Of a DNA stretch of 64,000 bases, positions 1-8,768 are shown piece after piece (the stretch's first letter is position 1; each line of letters starts with the position of its first letter). A program made the position numbers and the translations under genes. Origin of the DNA: Paraburkholderia phytofirmans PsJN (GTDB lineage: Bacteria; Pseudomonadota; Gammaproteobacteria; Burkholderiales; Burkholderiaceae); NCBI RefSeq assembly GCF_000020125.1, contig NC_010676.1, forward strand, positions 2,170,001 to 2,234,000, written 5' to 3'. Below the pieces are notes generated by a model. That model was not told where the DNA came from. It worked only from the letters and a program-made list of their open reading frames with translations, and searched no databases.

Positions 1-30
1 AAACGATGCGAACCGTCACGCTGCCCTCCT

Positions 31-396
31 TCACTGGACCGTCCGGATGGACACGCTATACGGCTGACCCAACCCGGCCGTGCGATTCTCGAAGTTCACG
101 CGCGCAGTGCGCTGTGCGGGCACACCCTTCCACACCGCCTGATTCAGATACGCGAAGTCCTGCCCCAGCGCGGTCACGAGCACGACCGTGGACTGCGGCT
201 GCGCCGCCGCCAGCGCGCCCGCCTTGGCAAGCACGGCGGCGAGTTGCGGATCGCGCGCACCGAGCGCATCGGGCGGAATGTCGAAGCTGATCACCTCGTT
301 CGGCGCCTTGACCGGCTGAGCCGCAGTCGGCGGAGGCATCTGCGCGCATCCGGCGAACGCGAAAACGGCAGCCAATAACCCTACCTGTCGCTTCAC
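31..396 (-). CDS. Small outer-membrane-type lipoprotein, function unknown
   Basis: The protein is 121 residues long and starts with a lipoprotein signal: a basic start, a hydrophobic stretch, and the lipobox FAGC with the acylated Cys near residue 16. It is therefore expected to be anchored on the periplasmic side of a membrane. The start codon is GTG (394-396), preceded by GGGAG at good spacing. The mature part is rich in Ala, Pro and Val and no catalytic motif was recognised. It lies downstream of the binding-protein/cyclase pair on the same strand, but a gap of about 340 bp makes co-transcription doubtful. No function can be assigned. Confidence 0.75.
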   Translation of the reverse strand: MKRQVGLLAAVFAFAGCAQMPPPTAAQPVKAPNEVISFDIPPDALGARDPQLAAVLAKAGALAAAQPQSTVVLVTALGQDFAYLNQAVWKGVPAQRTARVNFENRTAGLGQPYSVSIRTVQ

Positions 397-735
397 GGAA
401 GTCTCCCGTCAAATTCGTTGCTATATCGGAGTTTTCGGCAGGCTCGCGGCAAAGTTGATACGGCGAAAACGCTTCGCTGAAAATCAAAAAGACTTGCCTC
501 AAGATCGGCGCAAACGATTGCTTCGACGCTCGGCGAAGCGGGGATCGAGGCAAACTTGCCTCGCGGTTTTGGCGGCAAGATAGAAGCGGGCGAACGAGAT
601 GGAAAGCAGCTAGAAAGAACACGGAAAGCTGCGAGCAAAGTCCGTTGCCTTCGAGAAGCGATGCAGCAGGCCACCGCGATATCGGTCAGAATCGCCGCCG
701 GTCCAGGCAAGCTGTGCGCGCGGCGCGCGGCCGGA
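397..735. other. Intergenic region with a dyad, likely holding the promoter of the small lipoprotein gene
   Basis: No convincing gene was found in this 339-bp gap. It holds an inverted repeat at 546-563 with a further half-copy at 494-500, both upstream of the minus-strand lipoprotein gene. The part next to the cyclase gene (about 710-735) is a very GC-rich run. Confidence 0.5.
546..563. promoter_or_regulatory. Candidate operator: 8-bp inverted repeat with 2-bp spacer
   Basis: CGAGGCAA-AC-TTGCCTCG is a perfect dyad, and a third TTGCCTC half-site occurs at 494-500, about 60 bp away. It lies 150 bp upstream of the minus-strand lipoprotein start. The spacing resembles a repressor site, but no regulator is encoded nearby and the role is inferred only from symmetry. 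Confidence 0.35.
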
Positions 736-2550
736 TCACGCCGTCGGCTCGGCCTCGTGTCCTTCTGTCGCGCCGATGCCCGCCGCTGCATGCGCCTGCT
801 CGAACTGTTCGCGGCGGCGCATGTCGAGCACATCGTGGTATCGCATATAGGCGCAGCGTCCGCCGGATTTGGCCGCATACATTGCGGCATCCGCGTTGAG
901 CAGCAGTTCCTCGGCGGTGCCGCTGTCGTCCGGGAACTGGCTGATGCCGATGCTCGCGCCCACCGTCATGCCTTGTCCGTCCACCTGGAGTTCCTCGTTC
1001 AACGCCGCCATGATGCGCGAGGCAATCGCGGGCGCTGCCTCCGCGGAGCGCGGCCCCTCGATCAACACGATGAATTCGTCGCCGCCCAGACGCGCCACCA
1101 CATCGGCGGAACAGAGCACCTGTTTCAGGCGGCGCGCCACCGCGACCAGCACCTTGTCGCCGACGGCATGGCCGAACTGATCGTTGATCTGCTTGAAGCG
1201 ATCCAGGTCGACGAACAGTACGGCCAGGCCTTCCTCGCGCCGCGTCGCTTCGTCGATCGAATTTTCGAGCTTCTCCATGAACAGTACGCGGTTCGGCAGT
1301 CCGGTCAGCACGTCGTGCGTGGCGAGATGCACGAGCTCGCGTTGTTTGGCGTGCAGCGCGTCCATCTGCGCTTTGATTTCACGGCGCAGCCGGTCGAAGC
1401 AGCGCGCCAGCACGCCGATTTCGTCGGTGCGTTTGAGCGGCAGCGTCTCCATGGCGTGCTCGGCGAACAGATGCGTCGCCGCATACGCGAGACTATGCAG
1501 CGGCTTGGTCAGCGCGCGCGCGAACAGAACCGCGAGGAACAGCGCCAGCACGCTGAAAATCAGCACCATGCGCACGATTCGGTCGCCCAGCAGATTCGCG
1601 CCGGACAACACGTCGTCGAGCGGTTTGGCGAGACCGAGCACGATGAAGCGGTTGCCTTCCAGATCGCCGAACGGCCGGCGCACGAAAGCGAGTACCTGGC
1701 CGGCGGCCTGGTGCGGCCGCGCCAGGCCGTTGACCAGCACCTCGCTTTGCGTCTGTTCGAAAAGCGGCTTGGTGACGGAGAAACTGTCCTGCATCAGCAC
1801 GCGCCTGCCGCGATCGAAGCCGAAGGTTTTCGACGCATCCGGATTGACGAGGAAATCGCCCCACTCGTTGGCCAGATAGACCTCATAGTCGCTCGGCAAA
1901 TCGCTTTGCACGCGCCTGAACAAACCCGCCAGATCGATGTCGATCACGATCACGCCCACCACCGCGCCGTTGCCGTTCGACACCGGCGTGCCGAGCCGCA
2001 AGGTCGGCTTGCCTTGCGCGGCATGCGAGCCGTATTCGTGGTTGACCGTGATCGGGGAGGTGTAGATGCGGCCGGGCGAAAACGTCAACGTGTCGAACAC
2101 GTACGCGAACTGGCCTTTCTCCTGCAGCTTGTCCCCTTCGACGCGCACGAGGCCGTCGGCGTCGCGGTCGAAGCGAACCAGTTCGAGTCCATAGTGCTGA
2201 CGCGAAATCAGCCGCACTTGCAGGTACTCCGGGTGATGCACCATGAAACTGGAATACACCTGCGCCAGCCGTTCGCGTGCCGCGTTCGGGCCGGCGCCGT
2301 CGTCGGTCTGCGCGACCTCCGCCGTGGACGGCATGCTCGCGAGCACGAGCGCGTCGGCGCCGACATCGTCGATCGAGGTGGAAAAGCGCTGGCCGAGCAG
2401 TTCCGTCGACATGAGCAGACTGCGCTCGGCTTCGTTCACGAGCATCGTGCGGTTGGCGCGATACGCGTAATAGCCGGTCGCGCCGGACGCCAGCACGCCG
2501 ATGCACGCAAGTAGCACGGATAGTTTGAAGGTCAGCCCTGGCCGTATCAT
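736..2550 (-). CDS. Membrane diguanylate cyclase with periplasmic Cache-like sensor and GGDEF domain
   Basis: This 604-residue protein should make cyclic di-GMP from two GTP. It has a membrane segment at about 7-29, a large periplasmic region (about 30-325) resembling a double Cache sensor, a second membrane segment at about 328-346, a HAMP-like linker, and a GGDEF domain at about 410-570 with an intact GGDEF motif at 489-493. The usual RxxD inhibitory site before the motif reads CSAD, so classical product inhibition is probably lost. The chosen ATG (2548-2550) overlaps the TGA of the upstream binding-protein gene, which implies translational coupling. The open frame continues upstream, but the extra residues lie inside that gene. 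No EAL domain follows. Confidence 0.9.
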   Translation of the reverse strand: MIRPGLTFKLSVLLACIGVLASGATGYYAYRANRTMLVNEAERSLLMSTELLGQRFSTSIDDVGADALVLASMPSTAEVAQTDDGAGPNAARERLAQVYSSFMVHHPEYLQVRLISRQHYGLELVRFDRDADGLVRVEGDKLQEKGQFAYVFDTLTFSPGRIYTSPITVNHEYGSHAAQGKPTLRLGTPVSNGNGAVVGVIVIDIDLAGLFRRVQSDLPSDYEVYLANEWGDFLVNPDASKTFGFDRGRRVLMQDSFSVTKPLFEQTQSEVLVNGLARPHQAAGQVLAFVRRPFGDLEGNRFIVLGLAKPLDDVLSGANLLGDRIVRMVLIFSVLALFLAVLFARALTKPLHSLAYAATHLFAEHAMETLPLKRTDEIGVLARCFDRLRREIKAQMDALHAKQRELVHLATHDVLTGLPNRVLFMEKLENSIDEATRREEGLAVLFVDLDRFKQINDQFGHAVGDKVLVAVARRLKQVLCSADVVARLGGDEFIVLIEGPRSAEAAPAIASRIMAALNEELQVDGQGMTVGASIGISQFPDDSGTAEELLLNADAAMYAAKSGGRCAYMRYHDVLDMRRREQFEQAHAAAGIGATEGHEAEPTA

Positions 2551-3707
2551 CAAAAGCGCTCCGACCGGTCCCCGGACACGATTCTGGCCCACAGGTCCTC
2601 GCGCCGCTGAATATCTTCCACCGGGCCGATCCACACGATGCGCCCGTTATCGCTGTTTTCCGCGGGCGCCGTCAACGTATTGGCGAGTCCCTGGCGTTGC
2701 GTCAGCAACGCGCTGACGTCCGGTTCGAGCATGTAGTTGATCCACGCGAGCGCCAGCGGCGGATCGGCCGCCGCGCGCGTCATCGACCAGCAATCCAGCC
2801 ACGCGAGCGCACCTTCGTCGGGAATCACGTAGCCGACATCGGCGCCCGCGCGGCGCAGCAATTCGACCTGCTGGGTGCCGTAGTTGCCGAACATCAGCGC
2901 GACTTTATGCTGGATGAAAAACGCGGTCGCTTCTTCGGGCAACGTGTAATAGGTCAACAGATTGCGGCGCAGATCGACGAGCTTGTGAGAGATCGCGCGC
3001 ATTTGCGCGGCATCGAGTTGAAAAGGATGTGGATAGCCGAGCGCCAGCGCCGTGAACGAGAAATTGTGCTGCGCGCTATTGAAGTCGAGCACCTTGCCGC
3101 GGTAGCGCGGATTCCACAATTCGCGCATGGAGCGCGGCGCCACCGCGACCTGCTTGCGGTCGTAGATCAGACCCATCGACGAATACGTAAACGGAATGGC
3201 GTACGCCTTGCCGCCCGACGTGAGGCCGCCGATCGAGGCGAGCGCCTGAAAGCGCGGTAATTGCCGTTTGGTATTCGGCACGCTGGCGAGATCGAGCGGC
3301 GCCAGCAGATTCGCCTGCGTATAGCGCTGGATTTCCGCGGTATTGGCGGCGAGCACGTCGAAAGGCGGCGTGTCTTTGGCGTGCATCTGAGTCCACAGCG
3401 CCTCGTCAGAATCGACCAGCGTCACTTCCACTTTGGCTTTGTAGCGCGCCTCGAAATTCTTGACGACATCGGCATCCGCGTAGCCGGGCCAGGCCAGCAC
3501 GCGCAGAATCTTCTCTTCGGCATTAACCGGCGACGCCGGGAAAAGGCCCAGGCAGATAAGCGTGCCGATCAGAAACGTTAAAAATCCCGGACAAACGCCG
3601 CACAACGACAAACGTGGGCGCGCCACGGCGGCAGCGATTCGCGAATGGAAGAATCGTTTACAAAAGCGCTTTGCATCTGCCGTCAACATCATGTGCATAA
3701 CCAACAC
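2550..3707 (-). CDS. PotD-like periplasmic polyamine-type binding protein
   Basis: The 385-residue product belongs to the spermidine/putrescine binding-protein family (PotD/PotF-like, extracellular solute-binding family). It has an unusually long N-terminal region, then a hydrophobic segment near residues 43-60 and a probable signal-peptidase site after NA before EEK. The mature part begins LRVLAWPGYAD, typical of the family, and includes the FTYSSMGLIYD stretch. The first codon is GTG, with an ATG three codons later also possible. There are no permease or ATPase genes beside it. Instead it overlaps the start of a diguanylate cyclase gene, so it more likely acts as a sensor subunit than as a transporter component. 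The ligand is inferred from the family only. Confidence 0.85.
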   Translation of the reverse strand: MLVMHMMLTADAKRFCKRFFHSRIAAAVARPRLSLCGVCPGFLTFLIGTLICLGLFPASPVNAEEKILRVLAWPGYADADVVKNFEARYKAKVEVTLVDSDEALWTQMHAKDTPPFDVLAANTAEIQRYTQANLLAPLDLASVPNTKRQLPRFQALASIGGLTSGGKAYAIPFTYSSMGLIYDRKQVAVAPRSMRELWNPRYRGKVLDFNSAQHNFSFTALALGYPHPFQLDAAQMRAISHKLVDLRRNLLTYYTLPEEATAFFIQHKVALMFGNYGTQQVELLRRAGADVGYVIPDEGALAWLDCWSMTRAAADPPLALAWINYMLEPDVSALLTQRQGLANTLTAPAENSDNGRIVWIGPVEDIQRREDLWARIVSGDRSERF

Positions 3708-4190
3708 CGTTTAGCAGAAGGCCTTTCTGACGAGCGCAAACACGCGGACCCGATCCGCGGACAGGTTGCCCGGTGACTTTCTTCAGACAGATGCGCTCGA
3801 TGCTGCATGTGGTGGAGCGCGAGGAGCATTGATGATAGCGCTAAGAAAACCATTTTTGGTTTTTGGCTTAGCCAGAGTCGAAAAAATTACCAGTCGCCTG
3901 CAATACAGCAAACCTGCTCATCTGCATTTAACGGCACGTTATGCGGAAACTTTAACTCGCCATTGATCGATCGAAACGCGCGAATTCGACAATCGCGTGC
4001 TGTAATGCCGCGCGACAACCCGCCCTGAATAAACGTCATCCGCAACGGGCGGCGCCGTTTCTAAAGAACACTCGCGCCGATGCCGATAAACGATCTCTTG
4101 CCCAAGCCGCCGCCGGCGGTCGAGGGCAGCGTCGCCGGATGCAACGCGGCCTGTCTTCGGGCAAACGAAGAGCCGGACAAGAAATAGACA
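3708..4190. other. Intergenic region of about 480 bp, no gene recognised
   Basis: This AT-richer stretch presumably holds the promoter of the binding-protein/cyclase operon, whose first gene starts at 3707 on the minus strand. An imperfect hairpin occupies 3840-3872 (GCTAAG paired with CTTAGC and AAAACC paired with GGTTTT, two bases bulged). Short open frames here lack ribosome sites and resemble nothing recognised. Confidence 0.4.
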
Positions 4191-4442
4191 ATGCGCTTGA
4201 GCAAAACAGAGTGGATATGGGTGGCCGTCGCGGCCGGATCGATTGCGTGCTTCGGCAGTTGGCTGCAGGGCGAAATGAAGCGCGCCGCGCTCATGCGCGT
4301 CGAACGCGAGACACCCGACATGCGCGGCACCTGCGCGGGCATGTCAGCGCAAGACGCGCGGATGATGGACAAAGGCGCGCTATGGTGCGGCGAGGTCGAC
4401 GGCGGGCGCGCGGAATCGAGAGGCAAAGAGTCAACGGAGTAA
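4191..4442 (+). CDS. Possible small single-span membrane protein
   Basis: The 83-residue product has one hydrophobic segment (about residues 8-26, WIWVAVAAGSIACFGSWL) followed by a charged tail with two Cys. The ATG at 4191 has only a weak purine-rich upstream stretch. The membrane-anchor architecture makes it a plausible gene, but no family was recognised, and an overlapping minus-strand frame could not be excluded on composition alone. Confidence 0.4.
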   Translation: MRLSKTEWIWVAVAAGSIACFGSWLQGEMKRAALMRVERETPDMRGTCAGMSAQDARMMDKGALWCGEVDGGRAESRGKESTE

Positions 4443-4823
4443 ATAGAGTAAGTGGCCCGCCTGCCATCCGCCCACGCTCGGGTGGCTTGAATCGCGCGTG
4501 ATTCGGGCAAGTGCGGCAATGCAGACACAATTAGCCAACTTCATTACCGCTCGATTACAGATGCGGGACGAGCAGCCTATCCCAGGAAATACGCCGTACA
4601 GCCGCTTTTGAATTCCCACCACAATCAGGCATTAGAAGCTATCCTCTCGCGCCATCCGGTGTTTCACTAGCTACCCAATCTTTTTGAACTGATAAGCTTG
4701 GCGCGCGCTGCTGGCCGCCCCGGCTGGCAGCTTCAACCCAAGCCCGGTCGTGAGTCGCGCCGGGTGACCCGCAGCGGCACAATCGCATGCGGGCGAATTT
4801 GAACTACACCGAGGAGTTAAACA
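4443..4823. other. Upstream region of the amino-acid binding-protein gene
   Basis: No gene was found in this 381-bp gap. It is AT-richer in the middle (about 4540-4700) and ends in a strong GAGGAG ribosome site at 4811-4816, so it probably holds the promoter and leader of the following gene. Confidence 0.45.
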
Positions 4824-5606
4824 GTGAAAAAACTGCTAGCGGCTTTGACGGTTGCTCTGCTTGCAACCGTCTCGATTGGCGCACACGCTAAAGATTGGTC
4901 GACCGTCCGTTTCGGCGTTGACGCCAGCTATCCCCCGTTCGAGTCGAAGGGCTCGGACGGCAAGCTCGTTGGCTTCGACATCGACCTCGGCAATGAAATC
5001 TGCGCGCGCATGAAGGCCAAGTGCGTGTGGGTGGAAAACGACTTCGACGGCATGATCCCGGCTCTGAAGGCGAAGAAGTTCGACGGCGTGCTGTCGTCGA
5101 TGTCCATGACGCCGCAACGCGCCGAGCAGATCGCCTTCTCGAACAAGCTGTTCAACACGCCGACGCGTCTCGTGGCGAAGAAGGGTTCGGGCATTCTGCC
5201 GACGGCCGACTCGCTCAAGGGCAAGACGGTTGGCGTGGAACAAGGCACGATCCAGGAAACCTACGCGAAGACCTACTGGGAACCGAAGGGCACGAAGGTC
5301 GTGCCGTATCAGAACCAGGATCAGGTCTATGCCGACTTGCTGTCGGGCCGTCTGGACGCAGCGCTGCAAGACGCGGTGCAAGCTGAAATCGGCTTCCTGA
5401 AGACGCCGCGCGGCGCCGGCTTCGACTTCGTCGGCAAGAACCTCGACGATCCGAAGATCCTCGGCAACGGCGCAGGCATCGGCATGCGCAAGGAAGACAC
5501 GGATCTGAAGGCGAAGGTCGACAAGGCAATCGCCGACATCATCAAGGACGGCACGTACAAGAAGCTCGAGAAGAAGTACTTCGACTTCGACGTGTACGGC
5601 GGCTAA
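4824..5606 (+). CDS. Periplasmic basic-amino-acid binding protein (HisJ/ArgT family)
   Basis: The 260-residue protein is a polar amino-acid ABC-transporter binding protein. The first 22 residues form a signal peptide ending AHA, and the mature protein has the family pattern RFGVDASYPPFESK, GFDIDLGNEIC, MIPALKAKKFD, and SSMSMTPQRAEQIAFS. These match lysine/arginine/ornithine/histidine binders. Translation starts at GTG, with GAGGAG seven bases upstream. No permease or ATPase gene follows; the gene is closed by a perfect hairpin terminator, so the binding protein must serve a transporter encoded elsewhere. The next gene, an AstE-like hydrolase, may reflect a link to arginine catabolism, which is inference. 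Confidence 0.93.
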   Translation: MKKLLAALTVALLATVSIGAHAKDWSTVRFGVDASYPPFESKGSDGKLVGFDIDLGNEICARMKAKCVWVENDFDGMIPALKAKKFDGVLSSMSMTPQRAEQIAFSNKLFNTPTRLVAKKGSGILPTADSLKGKTVGVEQGTIQETYAKTYWEPKGTKVVPYQNQDQVYADLLSGRLDAALQDAVQAEIGFLKTPRGAGFDFVGKNLDDPKILGNGAGIGMRKEDTDLKAKVDKAIADIIKDGTYKKLEKKYFDFDVYGG

Positions 5607-5661
5607 TTGGCAACTCAGCCAGCCAGGCGCGTCTGACGGCGCGCCCTGCCGGTTTGCAGAG

Positions 5662-5695
5662 ACGGGCTCCGCCACAGGCGGAGCCCGTTTCATTT
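5662..5695 (+). terminator. Intrinsic terminator after the binding-protein gene
   Basis: A perfect 12-bp stem (5662-5673 with 5677-5688) closes on a 3-base loop and is followed by TTTCATTT. It lies about 55 bp after the stop codon. Confidence 0.9.
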
Positions 5696-5864
5696 GCAGC
5701 GCCGCATAAAACCACACACTGCGTCATATCGGCTAAGATCGTGCGATCGAGGCGCCCAAGAGGCGCCGCCCAACGGCCCAAGAGTGACCGGCCGTCAAGC
5801 AAGTTTCCCCACTGTTATCAACGAGATAGCGCGGCGCGCCCCACCCGGCCGCGGATTGAAAACC

Positions 5865-6980
5865 ATGCAAACCCAAACCCATCCGCTGATTGCTCCGACG
5901 CTCGGCACCGCCCGCAACCTCACGAGTTTCCACTACGGTCCCGGCGGCGGGCAGAAGATCTATATCCAGTCGTCGCTGCATGCCGACGAGTTGCCCGGCA
6001 TGCTGGTGTCGTGGGCGCTGCGCCGCAAATTGGCCGCGCTGGAGGCGGCCGGCAAGATTCGCGGCGAAGTCGTGATCGTGCCGGTAGCCAATCCGATCGG
6101 CCTGAATCAGCACTTTCTCGGCCATCTGACCGGACGCTTCGAAACCAACACCGCGCAGAATTTCAACCGCAATTTCCATGATCTGTCGGCGCTGGTGCAG
6201 CCGGTGATCGAGTCGCGCCTGAGCGACGATCTCGACGCCAACCGCACCGCCATCCGCACCGCCATGCGCGAAGCGCTCGAAGCGCAGCAGCCGGCAACCG
6301 AGCTCGAATCGCAGCGCCTCGCACTGCAAAAGCTCTCGTACGACGCCGACGTCGTGCTCGACCTGCACTGCGACTGGGAAGCCGCGATGCACCTCTACAC
6401 CAACCCCGATCTGTGGCCGGAAGTCGAGCCGCTCGCCTGCTATCTGGACGCCAAAGCGTCGCTGCTCGCGCTCAATTCGGTGGGCAACCCGTTCGACGAA
6501 ATTCACAGCTTCTGCTGGTCGGATCTGCGTGGCCGCTACGGCGACCGTTTCCCGATTCCGAACGGCTCGATCTCGGTCACGATCGAACTGCGCGGCCAGC
6601 GCGAAGTGTCGTACGAGTACGCCGAGCACGATGCGCAGGCGATCATCGAATATCTGACCTCGCGTGGCGTGATCGACGGCACGGCCGCGCCGCTGCCGCC
6701 GCTTGAATTCGCCGCCACGCCGCTCGCGGGCGCCGAGCCGATCGTCGCGCCGATGAGCGGCGTGCTGGTGTATCGCTGCGAAGTGGGCACCTGGGTCGAT
6801 GTCGGTCATGAGATCGCCGATATCGTCGACCCGTTGACGGAGCAAGTCGTCACGCTGAAAAGCAGCGTGGCCGGCGTGCTGTACGCACGGCATCTGACGC
6901 GCTTCGCGACGGCCGGGCTGGAGTTCGCGCGCATCGCCGGCGCGAAGGCGTTCCGCAGCGGGTCGCTGTTGAGCAACTGA
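5865..6980 (+). CDS. Succinylglutamate desuccinylase/aspartoacylase-family zinc hydrolase
   Basis: The 371-residue protein belongs to the AstE/AspA-like M14 metallo-hydrolases, which cleave N-acyl amino acids. Zinc-ligand motifs are visible: SLHADELPG near residue 45 (His and Glu) and LDLHCDWEA near residue 167 (His). The C-terminal 80 residues (GAEPIVAPMSGVLVYRCEVG onwards) form the family's barrel-sandwich domain. The start at MQTQTHPL is chosen by homology; upstream in-frame residues run back through the terminator region and are not family-like. It follows an amino-acid binding-protein gene but is separated from it by a strong terminator, so it is probably transcribed separately. The exact substrate cannot be read from sequence. 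Confidence 0.88.
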   Translation: MQTQTHPLIAPTLGTARNLTSFHYGPGGGQKIYIQSSLHADELPGMLVSWALRRKLAALEAAGKIRGEVVIVPVANPIGLNQHFLGHLTGRFETNTAQNFNRNFHDLSALVQPVIESRLSDDLDANRTAIRTAMREALEAQQPATELESQRLALQKLSYDADVVLDLHCDWEAAMHLYTNPDLWPEVEPLACYLDAKASLLALNSVGNPFDEIHSFCWSDLRGRYGDRFPIPNGSISVTIELRGQREVSYEYAEHDAQAIIEYLTSRGVIDGTAAPLPPLEFAATPLAGAEPIVAPMSGVLVYRCEVGTWVDVGHEIADIVDPLTEQVVTLKSSVAGVLYARHLTRFATAGLEFARIAGAKAFRSGSLLSN

Positions 6981-7394
6981 AGGCCACCAGGACCAGTTAA
7001 AGCGTTTGCGCGGTGCGCCCGTAAACGCTTGAACCGAAACACAAATCGCCCGCTATCGCAGCGGGCGATTTGCTTTTATGCGCCGCTATTCGCCTCGTCA
7101 TCCAACGCGGATACCCTGCACGCGCACCGGGATTCGCATCGAGCTCCGCCGCGGCGCCCGATAACCACCGGTTTTCCACTCACTCATATCCACGCTCAGG
7201 AAAAAGCTTATACGCACGTGCCCTGCGCGATTTGCGCCGGCGGCGCCATGTGAGTGTCGCGTGGCCGCGACAGATTTCAAAAATAACCAATGCTGTCACA
7301 TACCTTACTCAGCGTTCCCTTAAATTGCGGGCCATCGCACGACCTTGCCAAAGAGTCCGGCGTGCGATCGCTTAATTTTTAATCGGAGAAAGTC
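6981..7394. other. Intergenic region: terminator, then long porin leader
   Basis: After a loose inverted repeat (AAGCGTTT at 7000-7007 with AAACGCTT at 7023-7030) comes a strong terminator at 7043-7076. The remaining 320 bp up to the porin start hold no recognisable gene and are probably the porin promoter and untranslated leader, which may be a target for small-RNA or osmotic control as in other porins (inference). Confidence 0.5.
7043..7076 (+). terminator. Intrinsic terminator after the AstE-like gene
   Basis: A perfect 12-bp stem (7043-7054 with 7060-7071) has a 5-base loop and is followed by GCTTTTA. Confidence 0.88.
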
Positions 7395-8549
7395 TTGAAC
7401 AATAAAGTATTTGCCGCCGCTACTCTCGCCGTCTTCGCCACCGCCGCCCACGCGCAAAGCAGCGTCACGCTGTATGGTGTGATCGACGCCGGTATCAGCT
7501 ACGTGAACAACTCGAAGACCGCAACGGGTCACGACAACCTCTTCAAGTACGACGACGGCGTGGCCCAAGGCAGCCGTTGGGGCCTGCGCGGCACGGAAGA
7601 TCTGGGTGGCGGCCTGAAGGCACTGTTCGTTCTGGAAAGCGGCTTTAACAGCGGCAACGGCACGCTCGGCCAAGGCGGCGCACTGTTCGGCCGCCAGGCT
7701 TATGTCGGTCTGTCGAAGGACGGCATCGGCTCGCTGACGTTCGGTCGCCAGTACTCGTTTTCGACGGACTACCTGGGCGGCAACTACTCGACCGGCGGCC
7801 AGACCGTCGCGGGTAACTACGCTTACCACATCAACGACGTCGACCAGTTGACGTCGAGCCGTATCAACAACGCAGTCAAGTTCAGCAGCGCGAATTTCGC
7901 GGGCCTGACCTTCGGCGCGATGTATGGCTTCTCGAACCAGGCTGGCGCATTCGCCGGCTCGCCGACGGTCGGTACGACCGCGGGTTCGTCGCGCGCTTAT
8001 AGCTTCGGCGTGAACTACGCAAACGGCCCGTTCGGCGTCGGCGCGGCTTACACGGACATCCGCTTCCCGGCGCAATCGACCCCGGCGTTCTCGACGGCCA
8101 TGGCCAACGTGACGACGGGCACCGTGCGCGATCTGCGCACGTTCGGTGTCGGCGGCCGTTACACGATCGCGGCAGCCACGCTGTGGGCGTTGTACACGAA
8201 CACGCGTTTCGAGCCGATTACGGGCGGCACGACGACGTTCGCCGCCTATGAAGCGGGCGCGAAGTACGCGTTCACGCCGGCGCTGACGGCGGGCGCGGGC
8301 TATACGTACATGCACCTGAGCAACGCGAATCGCGGTCACTGGAACCAGGCGGACCTGAGCGTCGATTACGCGCTGAGCAAGCGCACGGACGTGTATGCAC
8401 TGGGTATCTACCAGATCGCTTCGGGCCACAACGCGGCAACGGGCGACGTGCAGGCGCAGATCGGTTCGAGCACGAGCTACTTCAGCACGTCGGGCACGGG
8501 TTCGGACAACCAGCTGGCGTTCCGCGTCGGTATCCGTCACAAGTTCTAA
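7395..8549 (+). CDS. General outer-membrane porin (Burkholderia OpcP/OmpC type)
   Basis: The 384-residue protein is a 16-stranded trimeric porin of the Gram-negative porin_4 type. A signal peptide of about 20 residues ends AHAQ and is followed by SSVTLYGVIDAGISYVNN, the family's first strand. RWGLRGTEDLGGGLKALF and the terminal strand ending in Phe (FRVGIRHKF) match the outer-membrane insertion signal. The start is an unusual TTG (7395-7397) behind GGAGAAAG. It is a stand-alone unit with terminators on both sides and encodes a passive diffusion channel for small hydrophilic solutes. Confidence 0.95.
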   Translation: MNNKVFAAATLAVFATAAHAQSSVTLYGVIDAGISYVNNSKTATGHDNLFKYDDGVAQGSRWGLRGTEDLGGGLKALFVLESGFNSGNGTLGQGGALFGRQAYVGLSKDGIGSLTFGRQYSFSTDYLGGNYSTGGQTVAGNYAYHINDVDQLTSSRINNAVKFSSANFAGLTFGAMYGFSNQAGAFAGSPTVGTTAGSSRAYSFGVNYANGPFGVGAAYTDIRFPAQSTPAFSTAMANVTTGTVRDLRTFGVGGRYTIAAATLWALYTNTRFEPITGGTTTFAAYEAGAKYAFTPALTAGAGYTYMHLSNANRGHWNQADLSVDYALSKRTDVYALGIYQIASGHNAATGDVQAQIGSSTSYFSTSGTGSDNQLAFRVGIRHKF

Positions 8550-8601
8550 AGCGAGACTCGCGCAGTGGGGAATGCGAGTTCCCTGCTGGATCGAGGTTCC
8601 G

Positions 8602-8633
8602 AAAAAACGCCCTGCGGGGCGTTTTTTCTTTTT
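8602..8633 (+). terminator. Intrinsic terminator after the porin gene
   Basis: AAAAAACGCCC at 8602-8612 pairs with GGGCGTTTTTT at 8617-8627 across a 4-base loop, and further T residues follow. The A/T flanks mean it can work in both directions. Confidence 0.93.
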
Positions 8634-8768
8634 GGGCGAATGCTTTTACATAACGGATCATTCGCCGAACGATAACGGCGTATCGTTTACCGAAGCCGCG
8701 ACGCTTGCTCGCCTCGCCGCCCGCGAACACCACGCACACGACAGCGTGCGAACCCCGGAGCCCTTCAA

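Noticed and set aside
556..2514. A 650-codon plus-strand frame opposite the diguanylate cyclase gene
   Set aside because: Same antisense composition artefact; the minus-strand protein has an intact GGDEF motif and a coupled partner.
4061..4528. 155-codon minus-strand frame overlapping the small membrane protein
   Set aside because: Ser/Arg/Pro-rich without a domain; the plus-strand frame with a membrane helix is more plausible.
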